Positions 33,001-45,000 of a DNA stretch of 64,000 bases are shown here, in pieces. How positions within the stretch are numbered: the stretch's first letter is position 1; every line of letters begins with the position of its first letter. Position numbers and translations under genes: made by a program. The notes beneath the pieces are model-generated. The model was not told the DNA's origin. It did not search any database and saw nothing but the letters and a program-made list of their open reading frames with translations. Origin of the DNA: Nectonema munidae (lineage: Eukaryota; Nematomorpha; Nectonematoida; Nectonematidae); contig JAUIRK010000890.1 of the NCBI GenBank assembly GCA_030549495.1, positions 352,001-416,000 of the forward strand, in the 5' to 3' direction.

Positions 33001-36000
33001 TACTATCAAAATTTAATTTTAAAAATTCGAATTATTTGAATATATATATAAAATATAGTTTAATTTGTAACTTTGTTCATAAAAGACAAAAGACTGCGAT
33101 TCAAAATGTCCCTAAAACAAGATTAGATTGTAGTAGGAAAAGCGCATTCGAACTTGAAAACCTATATCATAGTAATTTGAATAAATGTATAGGAAAATTA
33201 TTTGTATTCATTATTACCATTTTTATCCGAAGAGAGTGTGCGTAAAGAAATTTCCCACAAAACCAAGGCGAATGCATAAATATCAGCAGCTGTAAAAGGT
33301 TGGAACGCTGAGCTATTCAGTGAACCCGCTAGAATTTCTGGAGACATATACCTCTTCGTTCCAACACGTTGATTAGTAGGAATATCTAATTCATTGGTTT
33401 TGCTAAAATATTTGACATTATCGTTTAAATTGAGTAATAAAAAACTAAAGAAATAAGAACATTTAACACGATAAAATATAGAAGATAAGAAAAAAGAAAA
33501 AAGCATTCAATTAGTCAACATTTCAAATTATTCATACATGAAAAAAATCGATTTTGGACATTTTTATTCCTAAAATATTTATTTAAACAAAACCAAGGAT
33601 AATGATTCTCAAATGAATTTTTTTTAGGCTAAATATCTAAAATTTGAGAAATGTTTGTTCGCGAATTTGTTTTTGAGCCACAATTCGTGAAATTAAAGTA
33701 CTTTAGAGTATTTTTAAGTAATCGTTTTCTATTACAAATAATTGTCGAAATAAAATTGGTCGAGTTATTATAGGTTGTATTATGGCATTCTACCTTTATA
33801 ATCCAAAAAAGAAAGCAAGCCGTACTAAAGATCAAATTTTAGCACAAAAAATAATTCTAGCTCTACAAAAGGTTTTTTAATAAAAGAGATTTTTTTATAA
33901 GATTAAATGTGTAATTGAAAGTATTTCAGGATAGAAAAAAAATTATGGTGATAAAAGTTAAACTATTACCTATTATATCTGACGGCTAAGCCTAAATCAG
34001 CAATACAGGCACTACCATCATTCTTTACCAAAATATTTTTACTTTTCAAGTCTCGATGTGCAATGGCAGGTTTTCCTTGTGTTCCAAAAATTTCGGTGTG
34101 CAGGTGACATAACCCACTTATGATGGAGAACACGAGTCGAAGACTTGAACTGTCGTCTAACGTCACCCGTGTTTGTAGAAAATCGTAAAGTGAACCACAC
34201 TCGTAGTAATCGGTTATCAGAAATAACTGCGTCCAATTATCACTTGACTTTATATCAGCAGCGATGAAACCTATAGAAGCAAGTCAATAAACTATACTTT
34301 CAATAAAGAATAAAAATAACACATAAAAGACAAGATATTCATTAAACATTACGATTCTTCTTGATTTAAAAAGTTGCTTTTAGTTTTGAAAAATCAGATG
34401 TGGTTAGGGCATTCAGTATTCATTCAAAAGTATGTAAGTTAATAAGAGACAAATGCTACCCTTTATAGAAGTTTGAAATAAAGAATTTTCTATAGAGCCA
34501 TTCAACAAGAAGGATTTTATTTTAGATTCAACGCTTATATAATATAGAGTTAGGTGTTACCTTTGAAGAAAACCTCACTTTATTTTCAATGTTTTTCTTT
34601 CCCAACTTTTACAATCTTTTTAAGCCTGCATAAAATATTTTAAAGTGTTCTTTCTACTAAATATAGTTCATGTATTATTTTGTATGGAGGTATAGATAGA
34701 ACTAAATATTTGAAATAAAAGTGTAAGGTGTTATATTTCTAAGCTGTGTAAAATTTAAAGGGCCTGGAAAACAAAGAAGCTGCTAAGACTTGGCTTTGCA
34801 CTGTTCGTATGGGGCTTGACTGTACTCATATAAGTAGCTTTTTGAAATATCATCAATTCCTTAAAAGAATTCTTTAAAAGTTTTAAAATATTCGAAGTAA
34901 ATATTTATATTTATATAGCGTTTGGCAAACCAAAAGTATCGGAAAGGGCATTAAATTGTCCGATTACACTTCTATACTTGAAAAAAGAACGATTCTTACG
35001 CCTCCTGATTCCAATCAGTCATCCCAATCAATTTTTATTGAAAAGAAAAAATACCGTATGTAGATCTTTCAAACCGAAAAATTAAAGAAAGAGATTTCTA
35101 CATCAAAACATTTAAAAAAATTAGGGCAAATAGGGGGATTGATAATAATATTTGCACTACTATTAAAAAGTTACTATCAGATAAAATGTAATTTTGTTTG
35201 GGAAATCAAACATTGTATTCTTAATTTTAGCGTTTAAATATTATTAAAACTTTGCTAACATAATCAGCATCATTCCATATTGAAGATGTTAGAATAAAAA
35301 TATTTCCCTACGAATAAAAAATGAAACAGAAACAAATATAAGTAAGGTTCATGTTTTCCAATTGTGAAAGTTGGATGCGCATTCATTCAAATGTATATGA
35401 CGTTTAAACTACACGCGTAAACACTATTCCGACTCCAATACTTGAACTCTTAAAACAACCTTAGACTAAAGAAATGCCATTCCACATGCTTACAAAAAGA
35501 ACAGTTTTGTTTCAATTTCAGATTAATTAGTCTTATTTATACTATGGCTTCGACTCCGACTCATGTCAAATCTTAGACTCCCGAAGCGCTTACAATAAAT
35601 TTGATGATACTAGAACTGGATAATAGTGTTTGCTCCTCACTTTAGCAATAAAAGTAATAAATTAGTAATATACCTAGGATGTTTTGATGTCGAATTAGGG
35701 ATGTTTGATACAACTCCATTTCGCGATACCAGCTAGCTTCTTCGTATATATAGAAGATTTTAACGGCAACAAATTCTCCTCTCCAACTTCCTTTCCAAAC
35801 TTCTCCGTATCTGCCTTTACCTATTATATCTATCAAAGTGATTTGTTTCGCTATCGTTCGCTGCACCTGAAAAATGTATAAGTTATTGTATAAACTATAG
35901 CAATTTTTGCTTAGCGATTTGGATACACTTTTTTTTGGATAAAAATTTTGAGAAATCTAGTGAAGAACCGTTATAACGTGGTATGATGTTCTTGATTCCT

Positions 36001-39000
36001 ATTTTTATGGTTTGTGTAGTGAAAACCTTAAGAATCGCGTTACTTTTAAGAAACTATTACTAATTATAGAGCGCGAAAAATATTGACCTAAAAAAGTTGA
36101 AAAATTGACCTTATAGTATTGATTTATTAACTTTAAAAACAAAAAAAGACTTTATAAAACGTTTATCTAACAAAATAAAAACTTTATTTTACGAAAATCA
36201 GCTGATATCATGTAAAATATCATAATTATAATTCATAAGTAGGTGTTTACAAACATTCTCGTCATTTAAAGTTGCGATTTTTACTTAATATGTTGTTGAG
36301 CATAGAAAAACTTCCTTCTACTTTTATTGATGTGGCTTGTCCATTTTCAAGTAAACAGTATAGGAAAGGGCTAACATCAGACTTTGTTCTCTTCCTAATT
36401 GTCTCAACGTCGTTATCTTCTAATCTTTTCTGAATGTATATATATTTAAATCATACACATCATTAGGTATGTTCAGTTGTGATAAATCTTCATATGCTTT
36501 CTGAACACAATAACCTTCATCTTTGCATTTTTCAATCAAATCCAGTAAAGGTTTGTACTTCAAAATTTCTTCAAATCGTCCTGTAGAGAAGAAACAACAA
36601 GGCCTTTTTTGGCTCTAACAATTATTCCGAAGTCCAGCACCAAAGAGGTCCAACACAATTCTTTTGACTTCAACAAACTTTTCGATATACCAAAACTTGG
36701 ACTTTAACCAGAATGCCTATTTAGTTACAATGGGTTAGAGCAGTGGTTCTCAACTAATGGTCCATGGACCACTAGTGGTACATGATATTTTTTTTGGTGG
36801 TCCACAGTAATTTTAAAATTAAAAAAAAATAAAACTTTATTGATTAAAAATTTCAATGAAATTCAAAAACGTCACTTAAAGGTTAGAGAACAATCATAAA
36901 CTTTTAAGAAATATTGAAGATGCATACTTATGCCATGCGAATTTGAGATAAACAAGCATGTATAATCGATTAAGTCTAAAATTATATTTTTACCATTGTA
37001 TTTTTTTTTGCAATTTTGTACACAGATTTACATTGTTCATGGGAAATCCCCAACTGCGTAAATGCTTGGGCATTAAAAAAAGGTAAAGTTGTTGGGTATA
37101 TGCTACAGGGCTCGAAGAACCGCTTAACGCCATGATATGCCAATCTAACTGGAAAAAATAAGCTACTAACAGTATCAAAGTAGAAAATAAGAATTAGGCA
37201 GATTATAAAATATACTTTTATTCAAACTTTATACTATATAACATAAAGTTCATTTGTAGATAAATTTTATTTTTAAATTCTTTCAATATATTTGTTCATT
37301 TTATGTTTTTAATAAAGTTCTTCTTCTTAGAACTAAATTTTTTTATTGCACTTTTAAGAAATAATAATGTCTGTAAAAAGTATTAAACGCAAGTATTCAG
37401 AAGACTATATTAAATTTGGCTTCACTTTTCAAGAAAAAAATGGCATGGAGCTTCTATTTCTACTCTCTATTTTATCTTATAGATATGCTATATAGACATT
37501 AGACCACAGTGTGTTATTTGTTATAAAGTATTGGGAAATGAATCATTGAAGCCAGCTAAACTTAAGCTACATCTTGAAAAGTGTCATCCTAATTTGTTGC
37601 AAACTCAAGCGGCAACGCCTTGATGCATCAGGTAAGTTCCATGAAAAGACAACCAATGCGGTACGTGCTTCCTATATTGTTGCATACAAAGTCGCACAAG
37701 CCAAAAAAAACCTCATACGATTGTTGAGCAGCTTGTTTTACCTTGCGCAAAAGAATTGGTCAGACTAGTAGTTGGCGAAGACGCAGCACGTAAACTTAAT
37801 GATATATCTGTATCTAATGACACTATTTCAAGACGAATGAATGAAATCTCACAAAACATCTGTCAACAGGTTGTGAACGAGGTAAACAAATCTCTAATGT
37901 TTGCAATACAGTTGGATGAATCAATTGATGTTTCGCTTTCCTCTCAGCTAATGGTGTTTGTGCGATATTTGGTTGAAAAAGACTTCAAAGAAGAATTTCT
38001 TTTTTGTAAGACCCTTGATACCACCAGCGTGCTCAGGATATTATGGAAATTGTAAACAATTTTTTTCAAGCAAACAGTCTGGAATGGAGAAAGTTGGTAG
38101 GTTCTATGCTAGGTTCAAGATCAGGCTTCCACGCATTAGTGAAACAAAAGCTCCATTGGTAATTGGCATTCACTGCTTCATCCACAGAGAGGCATTGGCT
38201 TCAAAAACACTACCAGGTCATTTAAATATCGTTTTTAAAGGACTGGTAAATGTGATTAATTATGTAAAATCTTCAGCAGTTAACACCAGGTTGTTCAAAA
38301 AATTATGTCAAAGCATGGGTTCCGACTTTGAAGGGTAACGTGCTTAACCCTATTTATGGCAGGGCGGGGCGGAATCAGCCCCACCCTATTGGTTTTGTCC
38401 AGTTTTTTTTTGAAAATTTTTCTTCCTTATTCATGATACTCTTTGACTTTTATTTTTATTACTTCATATTTAAAATAATAAAATCTTGTTTGAATTTGCG
38501 ACCTCTAGTTCAAAACTTAGTCTTACTTAAACTCTAGTCTTACTTAATAAAGTTCCAAAAATTTTAAAATATTTCAAAGAAGAAATTTTTTAGATACATC
38601 TTTTATTGATAATATATTTAATTAATTTTCAAAGTTAGTATCAAAAAAATCTTGAATATTTAGGAATCTAGGTCGTAGACCCCTGATATGACATCACGAA
38701 TATTTGACCATTTTTCCAAAAAATATTTTCTCAGATTACAGTTTCTTTTATACAAACATAACACAAAAATATATCCATCATTTTGAAATTTGAAAGATTC
38801 GAAATTACCTACTAGCTATAAAGCACTCGATAGGCAACTAAGGCATCGTTTATCAAGTATATTTTCGAAAGTTTTGATTTTGTTATCTAAAATGGTGTCT
38901 TTATTAGCTATATATATATATAGCACTGTTCGGTCAACTTATCACTTTAACTTTCTGCATGATCAAAGTAGTATTTGCGTCATGCTTTATTCATTATTAC

Positions 39001-42000
39001 TATAATTTCAATAAATAGGCTGGAACTGCGAACACATCTATTTTCAGTATCATTCATAATGAGTGAACGCAAATATCAATAGCGTGCTCTGCTCTTCAAG
39101 GTTGTTTTACATGAATCTGTGCCATATGTGTACTCATATCAATATATTTTTCAATTGTATCTTTATGATTGTGTCATTTATACGAGTAAAGAAGGATAGA
39201 CAACGCACTAGTTTTTTATCCGCTTTGTATTCCACTAAACCTACATTTTCATTCTTCACTCTTTCAAGTAATTTAACATTTTCAAATTTTCTTTTTAAAT
39301 AGAGTTTTTATTCTTAGATGACAACTAGAAAACTACAATCTAAAAGAAAACATCCAAGCAAAAAAAGCTCTCCTATTCAAGTTTTAGAGAATATTTTCCA
39401 AGTTGAAGTTGGATAAGAGAAAATGATGGAGCTTGAATTGTCTGAAAACGAAAGTGAAGAAGTAGATAGATACACCGATTTGGCTTCATCTGAAGAAAGT
39501 GATCTTGAAGAGCAGGCTGATTTAGATTTTTTTGGATGAAGAGTTTAGATACTTTCATAATACTAATAGGAGTTTTCATTCAATCGAAGACGCGTTAGAT
39601 GAGAATATGTATGATTTAATTGGAGAACAGGAAAGAGAAAAATTTTCATGCATTTTCAAAGGAACCATAGAAGAGATCAAGAACTAAGTTGGAACACAGG
39701 GTTTCCTGAGAGAAGGGGCCGTCAAAGCAGAGAAAATGTTATAAAAGGCGGTGTAGGACTCAAATATGGGGTTCGTGCCGAGTCACCCTTAGAATGCTTG
39801 AATTTATTTTTATGTGAGGAAATGATTAATCAAGTTATCATGCATACAAACAGATATATTCAGTTCAATAATACTGTGAAGTTAAATGACACTAGTTACC
39901 CACATATAGTCCTCACAAATTATTCTGAAATGAAAGCTTATATTGGGTTGACGTATTTGAGAGCTCTTTTGAGACAAAACTTTTTGAGATTAGATTTTTT
40001 GTGGTCTGATAGAGGATGCCCTTATTTTTCTTGTGTAATGAGTTTGAAAAGGTTTTATTTTTTAAATAAGCACATTTGTTTTGACGATTTTACAACAAGA
40101 AAAGAAAGGTGGAATTTTGATCGTTTTGCAGCCTTTCGTGATCTTTTTGAGAAATTCAATGCCAACTGCTGTAAATATGTTAACCCTAGTGCTTTTTTGA
40201 CAATTGATGAATCACTCTATCCTTCCAAAACAGCAATTAAATTTAAGGTATATAACCCTTTAAAACCTGCTAAATACGGCCTTCTTTTCAGATCTCTGAG
40301 TTCTGTAGAATATGCATATACCTATCAGTTTATTGTTTACTCTGGAAAACCTAGTCATGGCAGTGGCCCTTATTATATTAGCACCACACTAGGTGTAGTG
40401 AAAAAGTTAATAAATAACGTTAAGCAATATTCGAATATAGAAGGAAGAAACATAACCATAGATAGATTTTACACTTCTATAAATTAATTGATTTTTTGTA
40501 CAAGGAAAAAGTCACCTGCGTCGGTACTATAATGTCCACAAAGAAAGGTATTCCAAATAACATAAAAAATTTTCAAGACAGAGAAACCTTTTCCTACAAA
40601 GTATTTTGGGAAATGAATTATTTTAAATATTTGAGCCTGCATAGTTATGTTGTGAAAAGAAAGTCAAATAGCAAAAATATTCTTATTTTATCATCTCTTC
40701 CTTCTATATTAGGAGTTAGTAAAAATGTAACAAAAAAACATGCTATATTTAAGCTATACGATTACACTAAAGGGGGCACTGATATATTTGATCAGCGCGT
40801 CGGATACAGCTCTTGTGTGAGAAAGTCGAGAAAATGGACTGTGAAAGCGTGGAGCTTTATTTTGGACACTAGTAGAGTAAATGCTGGAACTGTATTTTAT
40901 TTAAAAAACAGAAAAGATCGCAGGAAAATTGATTCATTTAATTTTGGAATGGAAATAGTTAAGTCTCTTGTTATACCATTCATTGAAGAAAGACCAACTG
41001 TGGGTTTGACAAGCAAATTAAAAGCTAAAATCAACATTATCTTGAATAAAAATCCTGAGATTGCAATATCTCAACTTTCTGCAGATAAGAAGGGACATAG
41101 TAGACGCTGTGAAACATGCCTGAAATCAATTACTGGTGAAGGATACACAAAAAGAGAGATAAATTGAAAAAACAAGGCAGCAATGCCAAAAGTGCAAAAA
41201 GTCATGTTGTTCGCTTCATTCTGTACTAATCTGCTGCGATTGTTATGCTTGAATATTTACAATTTTTGTAATAAAATCTTTTGTCCTCTTTTCTTAATTA
41301 ATCTTATAGACTTTTTCATTTTTATTTTACTTATCCTAATTTTGTGTTTATGTGATTACTTGATTGAAGCACACGATATGGATTGATTGAGTCATGTTCA
41401 AGTTCTTCTTTTACAAAAAAATCATAGTTGAATGTCAGTGCTACTTCTGCACTTTATCATTGAAAATACCACCTTTATTTTAATTATTTTTTTGATTGTT
41501 ATACTTCGTTTGTGTTAAACATGAAAACTTCAAATAATATGTAGTATACTGCCTGAAACTAGTATAATTAGCGCCGTTTGGATCAAAAATGATGCCTCTC
41601 AAAATGTGCTGACTGTGGACGACCACCCTATTACTCTAAAGTTGTTTTTTTGCAAAAATGAGTGTGTCTGGTAACTAAGCTCGCGTAGAAAAATTTAGTC
41701 AAATATTCATATTTTTTTACCTAAAAAAACTACATTGCATGACCAAGATGATTTATAAAAAAAATTTTAACTGAACTATTACTTTGACTATTTTAATTTT
41801 CTGAATAAATTTTTTTTTTGAAAATTTTGATTTTAATTTTTCAGTTTTTTTTTAGTTTTGGTCCAATCTTTTTATTTTTTAGACCTAATAGGTTTAATAG
41901 TTATCTGTCAATTTTTCAAGCCTAAATGACAGACACCTGTTTGATTGATTTGGTCAAAAATTTAAGATTTATATAAGTTCATTAAGCGTATTCAAAAAAC

Positions 42001-45000
42001 TAAACATATTATTGTTTTATACAATTAAATTCAAAATGTTTTGATTTTTGATTGATTTCCTTAAAATTGACACATTTTCAACTCTTGTTAATTAATTCAG
42101 CATGCTTATAATAGGTAAGCAATGTAATTACAAGTGATAATTGTTTTTATCTTTGCTTTAATAAGACAGAAGCGGAATCCGCCCCTCCCTGCCGTAAACT
42201 GTATATAAAATAGCCTGCCTCAAATAGTGTAGTGTTTGAATTAAGAGAAGAATTGGTTTTATTCCTTCAGTCTCAAGGCAAACAGGATTTAACAGATTTG
42301 TTAAAAAATTCAGCTTTAGAACTTGCATATCTTACTGATATTTTTGCAATTTTGAACAAAATAAATCTCCAACTGCAAGGAAACGGTGCAAATTTGTTTT
42401 CTCACCAAGGCATAATCAAAGCTTTTCTTGAAAAATTAGAACTCTGGATTGGGCGAGTAGAAAATAACAATTTGATTCAATTCCCATGCTTGGATTCTAT
42501 GCTTGAAGAAAAGAAAAACATTCAAATAGAAATTTGCGAAATTTGCAAGATGAATTTCACAGATATTTTCCCGAGGCGGACATGACAAACAACCATTTAT
42601 GTTTTATCAGGAATCCATTTACAGCAAATGTTGATAGCATTCCACAAGATTTTCAAGAGGAGTTCTTGGAACTAAAAAATGATTTGGAGTCTCAAGATGT
42701 GTATCAGAAGTCTTCAATGGAAAAATTTTGGGCCACTATGAATGGCGTTTACCCAAATTTGTCAACACATGCTATCAAATATCTTCTACCATTTTCATCA
42801 ACCTACATGTGCGAAAGTGGTTTTTCAAATTTGCTGCACATTAAGTCAAAACAGAGGAATCGACTTGCAGTGGAAAGTGATATTCGTTGCGCATTATCAA
42901 GCACAATTCCTAACATCGAAATGCTGGTTAGTGAGAAGAGAATCCAAAAATCTGGTTACAAGGAAAAATGACTACTAATCATAATGGATATATATATATG
43001 GTATTTTCTGTATATTCTTCATATAAATTTTGTATATTTATAGTTTTTGGAAAAAGTATTTTGAAATATTTTATACTAATTATTTGATGTAATTTTTCAG
43101 AATTTAATTTGAATAAATATATTAAAAATAAAATGCTTTTTGATTTAAAATTGATTTACACTTACTCAGATATAAAATGGTCCACAATATTTTTTAATTT
43201 TTATACTGGTCCACGGCCTAAAATGAGTTGAGAACCACTGGGTTAGAGGTTATGTTACTGCTTACTCATTTCGTTGAAAATCTTTTATCTCTGTTTGTTC
43301 TTAACTATCAATATTTGGATACTAGCTATCAAATTATTTACACTTTCAAATTTTGATCTCACATTCAAGCAACAGTTATGCAATAAATGTGCTAAGAAAA
43401 AAACATGAAACAAACAGGGGTACAAAATTTTTAACGTTTTCCAGTTTTTTTCATACAGGTAGCTGCATCACTAATGAGAAGCACAAAATGTCCTATTTCT
43501 ATTTCTAAGTACTTCATTTTGTTATCGACTATTTGAGTAATTTTTTGACTATTTACTGAAGTAGAACAGCAAACAGAATTAATTAAATACGCTTTCTTTG
43601 GTAAACTTAGATCTCCAACCAAAACATTTACATAATACTTATTTCCAAACGAGGGCTCATCTATAATTAGAAATTAAAAACTACTTTTTACCTTTTCTTT
43701 GATACTTCTTTTATATTTTCTGGAAGACTTGTAATGTAATATCGACAAGAATTTGCATTTGGACAATTGTACCCCATATATTTGAATAAATCTTTGAATG
43801 ATGATTCAATTTATTCAAAGGTAGGTATATTTGCTGACAAAAAAGATTCTGCTACTTTCTTTACAAAGTTATTATTATCACTAATAAACGTTTGAACAGA
43901 AGTAACAAATTTTGAATTCTTTTTAGTTGAGTGTTTTTCAGTCTTTATATGACTTTGAACAAAAAAATATTCGCTGTGCTTAAATGCAATTACAAAGTTT
44001 GCAATAGAGTTCTTACTTTTTGTGAAAAAGACTTCGGAGTTTTTGGCATAATTTTTAAAGGCAAGCGAAAAAATAAGTATTTTTAAAAAACAAGAATTCT
44101 ATGCGATTTTAAAATTGAAATTATAAAAGGTGGCAATACAGAAATGTGTCAAATATATGCTTCTCTTTTTTCAGTCACATCAGGCATATAAGATAAAACA
44201 TATGTCAAACAAATGAGCTCTAGTCACGTTTTCGGTTATTTAAAGTCTGAAAATCTCTGAAGTAAGTTTTCAAGCATTGTGCGTGAGCAACTTTCTCTCT
44301 CTAGCTGGCCTATCTTCCCCTGTAACCATGTGACCATTTAGGAATACATGCTTTCAAAAAAAGGGAACCAAATGCAGCGTGTACTTGAGCTGCTTGACTC
44401 TGAACATTAGACTTTCTGTTTCAAGTCACGTTAAAGGATTTAATCTTTTATTTCAGAGTGCAGAATGGATATATTTTTGTTTATATGTAGATACTGGGTA
44501 AGAAAATTGATATTTTTCTTCTAGAATGAGATGCAACCAGGCTTGTATAGGCGTCTGTAACAGTGGTAAGCGCAACCATTAGGTCATATTTGGGAGTATG
44601 TAAGCTGTGCCTATAACACAAATGAGTAATTTGGATCGAAAGAACCGCGTTATAATGATCCTTCAGCATATATGGAACACTTTTCAAGCATTTAGTGGAC
44701 ATTTAAAATCTTGCTTATCAAATAAATGGAGGCGCTCTAACACACCCAGATTTTATTTATCGGCACCGAACACTCTAGCTCACGCTAGAATTCGTCAAGC
44801 AAAGTTATATTTTATAGCTATTTTTTATCTAATTTTTTACATAAATTTTTTTATTTTCAAGAAAATGAAGTCAATTTTTTCACTTCAAGCCAATTTTTAC
44901 GTGCCGTAAATTGATTTAAAAAAGATGTATTTGGTTGTGTTAGCATGATCTTTACTTTTGAAAGGTTTGAGTTAGACCATAAAATATTAAATGTAGTTTT

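Larger units (their letters stand above)
38344..42215 (+). mobile_element. piggyBac transposon, nearly complete, nested in the hAT element
   Basis: The left end is TTAACCCTATTTATGGCAGG. The inverted counterpart at 42174-42199 (ending CCCTCCCTGCCGTAAA) mirrors TTTAYGGCAGGGMGGGGCGG. The exact right border is blurred, somewhere in 42196-42230. Transposase pieces start at 39318 ([19 protein letters not shown], acidic N-terminus). The main frame is 39648-40487 with [20 protein letters not shown] and [17 protein letters not shown]. After one frameshift comes 40497-41167 with [30 protein letters not shown] and Cys-rich [13 protein letters not shown]. Catalytic Asp candidates sit in [14 protein letters not shown] and GGTDIFDQ. 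The few disruptions imply a relatively young copy. Confidence 0.88.
36741..43240 (+). mobile_element. ZBED5-like hAT transposon carrying a nested piggyBac element
   Basis: Perfect terminal repeats CAGTGGTTCTCAACT face each other, flanked by an exact 8-bp duplication GGTTAGAG (36733-36740, 43241-43248). The transposase starts at 37367 ([21 protein letters not shown] finger [20 protein letters not shown]) and continues [20 protein letters not shown] and [19 protein letters not shown] up to about 38340. It resumes at 42232 with [19 protein letters not shown] and ends with the dimerisation region [19 protein letters not shown]. Several frame breaks add to the insertion. Without the nested piece it would be about 2.6 kb, the usual size. 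A relative lies at 819-3276. Confidence 0.9.
36200..44049 (-). mobile_element. CGGBP1-like hAT relic, split by a later hAT insertion, BMP receptor intron 4
   Basis: Minus-strand coding starts at 44049 ([15 protein letters not shown]) and runs leftward through [47 protein letters not shown] and [14 protein letters not shown]. After the interruption at 36741-43240 it continues with [20 protein letters not shown] and an end resembling SMLNNILS (dimerisation region). The sequence reads across the 8-bp duplication as one protein thread, KIFNEMSKQ then [16 protein letters not shown]. It has many frame breaks. Element ends were not identified, so limits are those of the coding thread. Confidence 0.78.
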
